A DNA stretch of 42,640 nt, taken from positions 1-42,640 of the IMG/VR virus record IMGVR_UViG_3300050132_000498. One strand, written 5' to 3'. This DNA comes from a virus. The notes below the pieces were generated by a model. That model ran no database searches and was not told the DNA's origin. It was given only the letters and a program-made list of their open reading frames with translations. Positions 33,085 through 39,192 of this stretch are shown here, piece after piece. Position 1 is the stretch's first letter; every line of letters starts with the position of its first letter. Made by a program: the position numbers and the translations under genes.

Positions 33085-34091
33085 GCCGGCGTCCCGTGGC
33101 GCGGCCCAGTGGATAGACCCAGACTTTCGATCAGGTTGGCGCTGTCGGCCCAGCGCGCGTGGCCGAGCCATGCCGCCAGAAACTTCCGCAGCCGTTCATG
33201 GTCGCCGGCCGCGCGATAGGCCGCGATCTTGCGCCGCGCTCGCGTCACGCTGTCCTTGCGCAGAAGCTTGTGGGTGGCCCAGATCCGGTAACCGAGGAAA
33301 TTCACGCCGCGGGAGACCGGAGCGATCTGCCATTTCGAGAACGTCAGGCCGAGCTGCCGACCGGCAAAGCTCTCGATCTCCTGCTTGACGCGCCTCAGGT
33401 GCTCGGAGCTGCGGCCCAGCACCACGATATCGTCCATATAGCGATACCAGAGCCGCTCACCCAAATTCTGCTGCAGATGCCGATCGAGCGTCGCGCCGGC
33501 ATAGAGGTTGGCAAATATCTGCGATGTCAGGCTGCCGATCGGCAGGCCCGTGCCATCCCGCGGCACCATGGCCTCGACCAGACTCAACGTCGCGCGGCAG
33601 GATATCTTGGCGTCGATCAGTTTCCACAGCACCTTGCGCTCGATCGAGGCGAAGTAGCTGCGGAAATCGGTCTTCAGGAAATAGAGCGGCTCACCGTTGC
33701 GGCTTTCGCGCCGCAATTCGCTCTGCAGCTGCACAACGCCGGCATGCGTGCCCTTGTTCGGTCGGCAGGCAAACGCGCGCGGCAGCAGGGCGCGATCGAA
33801 GATCGGCCCGATCACCAGGCAAAGCGCCTGCTGCGCCACGCGATCGCGGAACGGCAGCGCCGAGATCAGCCGTTTCTTCGGATCGAAAATGTGGAATTCG
33901 CGAGGCCGGCTTGAAACGTAGCTGCCATCCATCATCTCGCGCGCGAGGTCGGCGATATTGAGCGCCGAGAATTCCTTGAAGTCGAGATAGCCGGGTGTCA
34001 GCCGCTTGCCGGCCGCCGTGAAGCGCAGCGCCGCTTCCATGTTGCGCGGCGAGGTGATCTTGCCGATCAGGTTGCGATAGCGTTGGGTCAT
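33081..34091 (-). CDS. DGR reverse transcriptase
   Basis: This 336-residue protein has all main RT motifs: LKTDFRSYFASI (motif 3/A, catalytic Asp142), PIGSLTSQIFANLY (motif 4) and YMDDIVVLG (motif 5, residues 218-226), then FLGYRI. The IGSLTSQ form of motif 4 is the hallmark of DGR reverse transcriptases; retrons and group II introns have QG..SP. The start MTQRYRNLIGKI at 34091 begins the conserved domain; a longer in-frame reading goes back through the template repeat. It makes adenine-mutagenised cDNA from TR for retrohoming to VR. Confidence 0.95.
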   Translation of the reverse strand: MTQRYRNLIGKITSPRNMEAALRFTAAGKRLTPGYLDFKEFSALNIADLAREMMDGSYVSSRPREFHIFDPKKRLISALPFRDRVAQQALCLVIGPIFDRALLPRAFACRPNKGTHAGVVQLQSELRRESRNGEPLYFLKTDFRSYFASIERKVLWKLIDAKISCRATLSLVEAMVPRDGTGLPIGSLTSQIFANLYAGATLDRHLQQNLGERLWYRYMDDIVVLGRSSEHLRRVKQEIESFAGRQLGLTFSKWQIAPVSRGVNFLGYRIWATHKLLRKDSVTRARRKIAAYRAAGDHERLRKFLAAWLGHARWADSANLIESLGLSTGPRHGTPA

Positions 34092-34215
34092 TTGCGACCT
34101 GTCAGATGAGAAAAAGCCGGCCGCGGGTCTCGAAGAGCCGGATGGCTCCCTACGCCCCGCTCTGCCGGACCGTGAAGTGTGTTCGCCGAAGCAGGACAGA
34201 TGGGCTGACCACCCC

Positions 34216-34241
34216 GGCTTTTGGCGAGCAGCCAAAATGCC
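34216..34241. other. Hairpin in the spacer between TR and the reverse transcriptase
   Basis: TTTTGGC and GCCAAAA form a 7-bp stem around GAGCA. With a one-base bulge, GGC/GCC extends the stem to 10 bp. In BPP-1 the RNA 3' of TR is needed for cDNA priming, so a structured element here is of interest. The whole spacer, 34092-34322, has no stop codon in the RT frame. Confidence 0.5.
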
Positions 34242-34322
34242 GTCAGCGATTTCGGCGGAAAGCCGAAGCGCCATGGTCGACCGATGGAGCCGTGACCCAC
34301 ATCGAGCCGGAAAACGGGAGTC

Positions 34323-34448
34323 GTCACTGCGGCCGCGAGCGCCCAGATTATCGTTCGAATTGTCGGGCCAGTTGTACGCGACGTTCGCGTGGCGCGAGCC
34401 GGCGTCGTCGTCGTTGATCCAGGACCCGCCGAACATGGAAGCGCGCGG
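34323..34448 (-). repeat. DGR template repeat (TR)
   Basis: This 126-nt repeat matches VR at 34909-35036 except at nine substitutions and a 2-nt insertion in VR. On the coding strand it has 23 adenines, many in AAC, AAT and GAC codons, as in known TRs; all nine substitutions fall on them. The 3' end (GGCGCTCGCGGCCGCAGTGAC) is GC-rich and identical in both copies, and holds the candidate initiation-of-mutagenic-homing sequence. TR begins 6 nt after the Avd stop codon. Confidence 0.95.
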
Positions 34449-34453
34449 CTGCA

Positions 34454-34855
34454 TCATTTCCCCGCCTGCCCTATCAGACGCGCGGACGCGTCAGATGATT
34501 TTAGCTTCCGTTGCCAGGAACCAAGCATCTTCCCGGGCTCGGCCAGCAGAGTAAGGGCCGCGACGTGCTGTTTCGGGGTCAGGATGCGAATGTTGCCCTG
34601 GCTGAGGAAGCGCAGGAAAGACCGCAAGGTCGCGAACTCGGCATCGACGGCATAGAGCCGGGATACCTGTTTCGATTTTGCGGCGTGGTAGAGGCCTCCG
34701 ATCGGCACGAACAGTGCGGCCAGCACGGCGTCCCGTAGGACGCCATGCCGGCGCGGTGCGTTCTGCAGGATCGGATAGAGATAGGTCACAAAGGCCTCGT
34801 ATCGTTCCACGATCGCCAGGGCATCGGTTGAAGTGTTTTCGTCCCTGACGATCAT
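34454..34855 (-). CDS. avd: DGR accessory variability determinant (Avd)
   Basis: The 133-residue protein lies between VR and TR, exactly where Avd is encoded in the Bordetella phage DGR. It is all-helical with a basic surface: ALAIVERYEAFVTYLYPILQ, HGVLRDAVLAALFVPIGGLY, AEFATLRSFLRFLSQGNIRI and EPGKMLGSWQRKLK. These are features of the Avd four-helix bundle that forms a pentamer, binds RT and TR RNA, and is needed for retrohoming. No strong Shine-Dalgarno precedes its ATG at 34855, so translation may depend on the target gene ending just before. Confidence 0.88.
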   Translation of the reverse strand: MIVRDENTSTDALAIVERYEAFVTYLYPILQNAPRRHGVLRDAVLAALFVPIGGLYHAAKSKQVSRLYAVDAEFATLRSFLRFLSQGNIRILTPKQHVAALTLLAEPGKMLGSWQRKLKSSDASARLIGQAGK

Positions 34856-34865
34856 TGATGGTGAC

Positions 34866-35801
34866 TCAATCGCTGCCGCTGGCGCGCCAGCTAGACAGGC
34901 TGCAGGTGGTCACTGCGGCCGCGAGCGCCCAGAATATCGCTCGAATGGCCGGGCCAGTCGCACGCGACGTACGCGCGTGGCGCGAGCCGGCGTCGACGTC
35001 GTTGATCCAGGACCCGCCGAACAAGGAAGCGCGCGGGATGTCGGGGTCGCCGTCGTGACCCCACACCCACATGTTGCCGGTCGCCTGCATCAGGCCGAAC
35101 TTGCTGGTTCGCGCGGTGTCGAGACCCGTTGTCCGGGGATTACTGTCGCGTGACGTCTTCTCGGTCACACCGAATGCCGCGGCAAAAAATTCCTCGACGC
35201 TCAGTAGTCCCTTGCCGTGCGCGGCCATGACGGCGACGGCCGTCTCATAATCGAAGCGCTTGTAGCGCTTGCCCTTCGGATCCTTCGGGCAGTCGTCGCC
35301 ATCGCCAATGGTCACGCCGAACCGGCTGGTGCCATCCGCGGCGCAATCCGCGCCGGTCATGTAGATGTCGCACCAGAACTGGCCACCGGGCTTCTGCACC
35401 AGCGCCATGCCACGCGGATCGGCGCATGCGGGACGGAAATTCAGATCCCACAGTGAGCATGGATTGATCGCCGGAATATCATCGCCGCCTGCGCGCGCGA
35501 TTGCATTGCCGCCTGGTGCGAAGTGAAAGCCGGCGAAGCAAATGTCAGGCATCTCTCCGATCAGCTTGACGGCCTGCGGCACACCGCCGGCGCCGCAGAT
35601 CACGGCATAATCGGCGCCGATCTCCAGGCCGCCGGCCGGCATCATCACCTCCAGTTCCTCGGGGAAGTGATCGCCGCCAAAGCCGGTGCCGGATTTGATG
35701 GCAACGCTGTCGCGGCCCGTCACCTTCAGCGCGGGCGAATTCAGATCTGCCTTTGTCAGGATCGGCGTGGGCCCCTCTTCGATTCTCGCTTGCTTGTTCA
35801 T
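34866..35801 (-). CDS. DGR target protein, C-type-lectin fold, out of frame at its C-terminus
   Basis: The reading frame gives 311 residues from an ATG at 35801 with GGAG ten bases upstream. The N-terminal part (LNSPALKVTGRDSVAIKSGT) resembles attachment domains of phage DGR targets. The CLec/formylglycine-enzyme-like domain follows: INPCSLWDLNFRPACADPRG, FWCDIYMTG, GTSRFGVTIGDG, TGLDTARTSKFGLMQATGNM and WVWG. VR starts at about residue 256. A 2-nt insertion in VR (about 34973-34980) shifts the frame after SRHA, replacing the conserved end. Removing it would give a 302-residue protein ending GARGRSDHLQPV with a stop at 34891-34893, as expected for the family. The present product probably misfolds at its ligand-binding face, unless the insertion is a sequencing error. 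Confidence 0.88.
   Translation of the reverse strand: MNKQARIEEGPTPILTKADLNSPALKVTGRDSVAIKSGTGFGGDHFPEELEVMMPAGGLEIGADYAVICGAGGVPQAVKLIGEMPDICFAGFHFAPGGNAIARAGGDDIPAINPCSLWDLNFRPACADPRGMALVQKPGGQFWCDIYMTGADCAADGTSRFGVTIGDGDDCPKDPKGKRYKRFDYETAVAVMAAHGKGLLSVEEFFAAAFGVTEKTSRDSNPRTTGLDTARTSKFGLMQATGNMWVWGHDGDPDIPRASLFGGSWINDVDAGSRHARTSRATGPAIRAIFWALAAAVTTCSLSSWRASGSD
34878..34891. other. 14-nt palindrome downstream of VR (candidate DGR hairpin)
   Basis: GCTGGCGCGCCAGC is its own reverse complement and can form a 5-bp stem with a CGCG tetraloop. It starts 17 nt past the VR end, and its first base is shared with the stop codon of the restored target frame. Known DGRs often need a GC-rich hairpin or cruciform at this position for efficient homing. 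Confidence 0.6.
34909..35036 (-). repeat. DGR variable repeat (VR)
   Basis: This 128-nt copy of TR lies at the 3' end of the target gene. Compared with TR, coding-strand changes are ATG to TTG, GAC to GTC, AAC to TAC, TAC to TGC, AAC to GAC, GAC to GGC, AAT to CAT, AAC to AGC and AAT to ATT. All changes are at template A. There is one extra dinucleotide after CACGCG. The identical GC-rich 3' end fits the IMH. Confidence 0.95.
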
Positions 35802-35805
35802 GGTC

Positions 35806-35952
35806 TCATGCTCTCCAGGTTGAGCCGGCAAACCCTGCCGGCGGGGGAAACGTTTTCTTTCTGTCAAGCCAGGTTTGGATGGACATGATAATCAGCAGCG
35901 CCGTGTCGACGGCGGCGATCACCTGCAGCGCCTGGATTTCGGCGGCGGTCAT
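35806..35952 (-). CDS. 48-residue membrane-peptide gene upstream of the DGR target
   Basis: A short gene starts at 35952, overlapping the DUF5131 stop as ATGA, and ends four nt before the DGR target ATG. It encodes MTAAEIQALQVIAAVDTALL and on, with a hydrophobic helix (VIAAVDTALLIIMSI) and a basic tail (WLDRKKTF, FAGSTWRA). It fills what would otherwise be a gap in a tightly coupled operon. The target gene's ribosome binding site lies inside its last codons. Function unknown; it could be a leader peptide or small membrane protein. Confidence 0.55.
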   Translation of the reverse strand: MTAAEIQALQVIAAVDTALLIIMSIQTWLDRKKTFPPPAGFAGSTWRA

Positions 35953-36938
35953 CGCGCGACCTTCGGCATCGCGTTGTGGAGTTCGCCGTCGAGCAGACGG
36001 CCGGCGGCTTTCTTGCCGACGCGGAACGTCAAGCGGTTATCAGCCGTCGAAGCGAACTCGACACCGCGTTCGGCAAAGGCGTGATCCGGATGCCGATCAG
36101 GCGTGCCGCCATAGTGGAGTTTCATGCGGCCTGGTTTGACCGCCGTCGCGCCGTGGATCTTCCCGTGGCCAGGCAGGTGTTGGCCGACAGGCAGATACTC
36201 GCCCCATTGTTTGAACAGGAACGGCACGCCGGTCGACGCGCATTGATCGCGCAGCGACCGCGCCCAATCAGGCCGCATCGGTCGCGCGCCGCGCCCGCTC
36301 TCACCTCCCACGATCGCCCAATCGATCTCCGATAGGTCAGCGATTATGGGTCCGAGCAATGGCTCAAAGCTGATGCCAACCCACGGAATCGAAAGTCTTG
36401 CCTTCAATTCGCGCAGCCTTGAAAGATCGCGATCGGCTTCAGCCCGGTTGACGATACTGACGATCAGACCGGCATGCTTCGGCCAGGACGTTTCACCAAT
36501 TTCCGCAAGCCGCTTCTCGATCGCAGGAAGGCGCTTGGTGACGATCTGGATCTCGATTCGATTGCAGGACTTGATTAGGTCCCACGCTTCGGCAAACCAC
36601 TCGGTCGGCACTTCGAGATCGAAGAGATCAGACATCGACTGGATGAAGACGCGGCGCCTGTTGCCAATCGTTGGAATTGGCAGCCCGAAAGCCTTCGCGT
36701 TGCCGCGCATGCATTCGGCATCGGCCGCCCAATCGGAATAGCCATTATCGAGGCGGTGGATAAGTGCGGGCGCGCCGGCGATCTTCCGGCGCGGCACGCC
36801 GTTGCCCCAATGCGAGCCGCCGGTACGCTTGGCCCAGGTCTCCGCATAGCAATGGTCGCAGCCGGGACCGACCTTGGTGCAGCCCCACCAGAAGTTGACT
36901 GTCGCGTCGGTCCATTCGATGGCGGATCGATCGGCCAT
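35949..36938 (-). CDS. DUF5131 / phage Gp37-Gp68 family protein
   Basis: The 329-residue protein opens with MADRSAIEWTDATVNFWWGC, then TKVGPGCDHCYAETWAKR, the clear signature of the Gp37/Gp68 (DUF5131) family. A TIM-barrel-like body continues with VFIQSMSDLFD, QIVTKRLPAIEKRLAE, WVGISFEPLLGPI and WAIVGGESGRGARPM. The CxxxxxxCxxCY arrangement suggests an iron-sulfur or radical-SAM-like site, but the biochemical role is not known to me. It is coupled to both neighbours by overlaps. Confidence 0.9.
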   Translation of the reverse strand: MADRSAIEWTDATVNFWWGCTKVGPGCDHCYAETWAKRTGGSHWGNGVPRRKIAGAPALIHRLDNGYSDWAADAECMRGNAKAFGLPIPTIGNRRRVFIQSMSDLFDLEVPTEWFAEAWDLIKSCNRIEIQIVTKRLPAIEKRLAEIGETSWPKHAGLIVSIVNRAEADRDLSRLRELKARLSIPWVGISFEPLLGPIIADLSEIDWAIVGGESGRGARPMRPDWARSLRDQCASTGVPFLFKQWGEYLPVGQHLPGHGKIHGATAVKPGRMKLHYGGTPDRHPDHAFAERGVEFASTADNRLTFRVGKKAAGRLLDGELHNAMPKVAR

Positions 36939-37270
36939 TATCGTCGAGTCTCTTCTTGCGTTGAGCGCTCGTTTTGAAGCGCCACCCAGGCCTCGACGCG
37001 CAGCAGCGGAAGCACGGTGCCGGCCAGCATCAACCAGGGCGAGCCTCGCTCAGCGCCTCCGCTGTAGAATTCCTCCAGCGCGATGACGGTGACCATGGCG
37101 GCGCGCGTGGTGCGGACATTCTCGGCCGGCCGCTGGTCGGCGCCGCGAACTTCGGCCGCGAGCCCGGCGAACCGTGCATCCAGGGCAAGGCCGGAATATC
37201 GCGCGGGCCGCGTGACTGTTTCCTCGGCAAAGCCGATCAGGTCGGTGAGCGTTTCCGAAAGGTGCCTCAT
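36938..37270 (-). CDS. Hypothetical early protein
   Basis: This 110-residue, mainly helical protein (MRHLSETLTDLIGFAEETVT) contains ARFAGLAAEVRGADQRPAEN and an AAMVTVIALEEFYSGGAERG segment. No known family is recognised. Start at 37270 overlaps the preceding stop as ATGA and its stop shares a base with the DUF5131 start, which supports the boundaries. Confidence 0.62.
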   Translation of the reverse strand: MRHLSETLTDLIGFAEETVTRPARYSGLALDARFAGLAAEVRGADQRPAENVRTTRAAMVTVIALEEFYSGGAERGSPWLMLAGTVLPLLRVEAWVALQNERSTQEETRR

Positions 37271-37599
37271 GAGCGCTGCACCCCAGCCCGGCGCAGTTCG
37301 TGGCTTTCGTGGCGCACCAGTTCGACCAGCGCGCCCATCACGTGCTGCCAGCGATCCTGCCGCGCATCGCCCTCGGCGGCGGCCGTGTTCATCATCGCGA
37401 TCGTCAGGAGGCGCGCCGGATCGAGGATGGCCTTTGCGCTGGCGTCGTCGGTGACCGGGATCAGTTCGCACATCACCGAGCGCGCATTGCGGCCGAGTTC
37501 GCCGGCATCGTTGCGGCCGTCGAGAAACGCAGTCGCATGCGATACCACCTTGGCGGCAACGAAGTTGGCGTGCTCGACGGCGGTGAAGCTAGAATGCAC
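37267..37599 (-). CDS. Hypothetical early protein
   Basis: The 110-residue protein is read from a GTG at 37599 with GGAG nine bases upstream, inside the end of the preceding gene. It is helical and contains FVAAKVVSHATAFLDGRNDA, ELGRNARSVMCELIPVTDDA and a HVMGALVELVRHESHELRR end. No family is recognised. The GTG choice keeps the overlap with the upstream gene to 11 nt. Confidence 0.58.
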   Translation of the reverse strand: MHSSFTAVEHANFVAAKVVSHATAFLDGRNDAGELGRNARSVMCELIPVTDDASAKAILDPARLLTIAMMNTAAAEGDARQDRWQHVMGALVELVRHESHELRRAGVQRS

Positions 37600-37900
37600 G
37601 GCGCTTGCTCCCGGAAAGAGCGGACGGCGGCATCGCCTGAGAGGATGAAAGGCTGCCGCCGTCCGCAGCCGGCGGGGTCGCGCGTCCGCCGGAATATTTT
37701 GGGGGCGCGAAGCGCGCCAGCTGCTCGGCGGTGAAGCCGGGCATTTCACCAAAGGGATGGAAGAACGGATCGGCCGGCGGAGGGCGCCTCCGGCCGATCC
37801 GCACAGGGTCGCGCGAACGCGCGATCCCGACCGCGCACAGCAGACAGATCGCGGTGAATGCCAAGAGAATGCCGATGACGATCTTCAGCAGCGTGATCAT
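37589..37900 (-). CDS. Small membrane-anchored protein
   Basis: This 103-residue protein has one N-terminal transmembrane helix (LLKIVIGILLAFTAICLLCA, about residues 4-25). A Pro/Arg/Ser-rich cytoplasmic or periplasmic tail follows (RRRPPPADPFFHPFGEMPGF, AEQLARFAPPKYSGG). It lies early in the Cro-led operon and shares its start codon base with the upstream stop. Its role is unknown; small early membrane proteins in phages can interfere with host processes or with other phages. Confidence 0.6.
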   Translation of the reverse strand: MITLLKIVIGILLAFTAICLLCAVGIARSRDPVRIGRRRPPPADPFFHPFGEMPGFTAEQLARFAPPKYSGGRATPPAADGGSLSSSQAMPPSALSGSKRRAF

Positions 37901-38313
37901 CAGCGCGCCCTCGCTTCCAGGAGCCGCTGCTCACGGCGATCGAGATCGCGTTTCAGGCGCATCTGGTCGCGCTTGAGCTGGGCGATATCGGCGAGATCCT
38001 CGATCTCTTCAAACCAGGGCTGGCCAGCGTCGACCATGATGGCGCGCAAAAGCTCCATACCGTGCCTGGATCGCAGCAAGGCCAGCACCAGTTCGAGGTT
38101 TTCCGCGCGATGGCCGGAGAGCATTTTTTCGCAGCTCGACAACCCCATCCCGGTCAGGATGTGCAACTCCCACGCGGCTTTCTTCGCGGGCAGGATGTTC
38201 TTCACGACCTGCACCAAGGAAGAAATCGACTTCCCACTTGTGCAATTCCGCTTCCGGTTCCGGAAATGCCCGGATTTGGCCGATCGACGCGCGGGCTTTA
38301 CCTTGCGGCTCAT
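37900..38313 (-). CDS. Probable DNA-binding early protein
   Basis: The 137-residue protein has a very basic N-terminus (KVKPARRSAKSGHFRNRKRN). An HTH-like helical core follows (AAWELHILTGMGLSSCEKML, SGHRAENLELVLALLRSRHG) resembling phage proteins that follow cro, and it ends in a coiled coil (ADIAQLKRDQMRLKRDLDRR). It may be a transcription activator or replication initiator like lambda CII or O, but this is inference. It overlaps the Cro-like gene by ATGA, so the two are made together. Confidence 0.62.
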   Translation of the reverse strand: MSRKVKPARRSAKSGHFRNRKRNCTSGKSISSLVQVVKNILPAKKAAWELHILTGMGLSSCEKMLSGHRAENLELVLALLRSRHGMELLRAIMVDAGQPWFEEIEDLADIAQLKRDQMRLKRDLDRREQRLLEARAR

Positions 38314-38501
38314 GGGGTCTGTCCTGCGGTTTCGATCAAAGAAAGTTCGCGTTCCAGCGCTTTGCGAGCTGGACCGTGCCTGGGCGGCCCCTGGGTTTCC
38401 CAGCGATGGACGGTGCTCTGGTCGACGCCAAAGCGTTCGCCGAACGAGGCCTGGCTTTCGCCGACCTTCTCTCTCGCCTCGCGAATCAATTGTGCGTCCA
38501 T
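38310..38501 (-). CDS. Cro-like XRE-family repressor
   Basis: This 63-residue protein is a minimal XRE HTH: IREAREKVGESQASFGERFG, VDQSTVHRWETQGPP, with the Q-S recognition-helix layout of Cro/C1 regulators. It is divergent from the S24-type repressor gene across an operator region with three repeats; operator O1 ends nine bases before its ATG. It would shut off the lysogenic promoter and start the early minus-strand operon. Confidence 0.85.
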   Translation of the reverse strand: MDAQLIREAREKVGESQASFGERFGVDQSTVHRWETQGPPRHGPARKALERELSLIETAGQTP

Positions 38502-38505
38502 GCCG

Positions 38506-38535
38506 CTACAATGCGTTTTGCATTATTTTCGTCAA
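38506..38535 (-). promoter_or_regulatory. Probable early minus-strand promoter
   Basis: TTGACG (38535-38530) and TTGTAG (38511-38506) are separated by 18 bases. Operator O1 lies across the spacer and the -10 box, so repressor binding would block it. The -10 box is weak. Confidence 0.4.
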
Positions 38536-38570
38536 TGCCTTTTGCATGACAGTCCAATGCAAAATGCATG
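38510..38570. promoter_or_regulatory. Three repressor operators between cro-like and repressor genes
   Basis: Three 15-nt sites fit AATGC-N5-GCAT(T/G): O1 AATGCGTTTTGCATT (38510-38524), O2 AATGCCTTTTGCATG (38534-38548) and O3 AATGCAAAATGCATG (38556-38570). Centres are 24 and 22 bp apart, about two helical turns. O3 ends one base before the repressor ATG. This is the layout of a lambda-like immunity switch. Confidence 0.82.
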
Positions 38571-38571
38571 A

Positions 38572-39192
38572 ATGTCCGAAATGAACCAAAGGTTAACGAC
38601 CGCGAGGAAGGAAGCTGGCTTCACAACCGCCAGGGCGGCCGCCGAGGCGCTTGGCGTCAAAGAGCCGACCTACATCGGCCATGAGAACGGCCAGCGAGGC
38701 TTCAAGCGCGATTCCGCCGATCACTACGCGCGCAAGTTTCACGTATCGCTGGAATGGCTCCTGACCGGGAAGGGACCGAAAGAGCGCAGGCAATTGCGTA
38801 TCGACCCGGCGGCCACACGATACGTCAACCTGGTCGGCTACGTCAGCGCCGGCGCTACGACGCATTTTTTCGCTAACGACGAACCACTCGACGAAGTGAC
38901 CGCCCCCGCGGGATCGACAGAATCAACCGTCGCCGTCGAGATCCGCGGCGATAGCCTGGGATCATTCTTCGATCGTTGGCTGGTGTTCTATGACGATGTG
39001 CGGCGGCCTGTGACCACCGATCTCGTCAACAAGCTTTGCGTCGTCGGGCTGGACGACGGGCGAATCCTGATCAAGAAGATCCAGCGCAGCAAGGCAAAGG
39101 GATATTTTCACCTGATCTCGCAGACCGAAGAGCCAATTTTAGACGTCGCGATCGAGTGGGCAGCGAAAGTGAAAAACATGGTGCCGCGATGA
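38572..39192 (+). CDS. CI-like repressor with S24/LexA autoprotease domain
   Basis: The 206-residue protein has an N-terminal XRE HTH (about residues 5-65, GFTTARAAAEALGVKEPTYI, GFKRDSADHYARKFHVSLEW). The S24 domain follows: Ala-Gly cleavage site in GYVSAGATT (A93-G94), catalytic Ser in RGDSLGSFF (S128) and catalytic Lys in RILIKKIQ (K168 or K169). RecA-stimulated self-cleavage would link induction to DNA damage. Start is at 38572 or 38581; O3 lies directly before it and leaves no room for a Shine-Dalgarno, so the mRNA may be leaderless. Confidence 0.92.
   Translation: MSEMNQRLTTARKEAGFTTARAAAEALGVKEPTYIGHENGQRGFKRDSADHYARKFHVSLEWLLTGKGPKERRQLRIDPAATRYVNLVGYVSAGATTHFFANDEPLDEVTAPAGSTESTVAVEIRGDSLGSFFDRWLVFYDDVRRPVTTDLVNKLCVVGLDDGRILIKKIQRSKAKGYFHLISQTEEPILDVAIEWAAKVKNMVPR

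Noticed and set aside
33081-34457. RT annotated as a 458-residue protein from 34457
   Set aside because: The first 122 codons are TR plus spacer; the conserved RT begins at MTQRYRNL (34091). Kept only as a finding.
34866-35867. DGR target starting at 35867
   Set aside because: That start lies inside the 48-codon upstream gene and adds a basic, low-quality leader; the ATG at 35801 has a good ribosome binding site.
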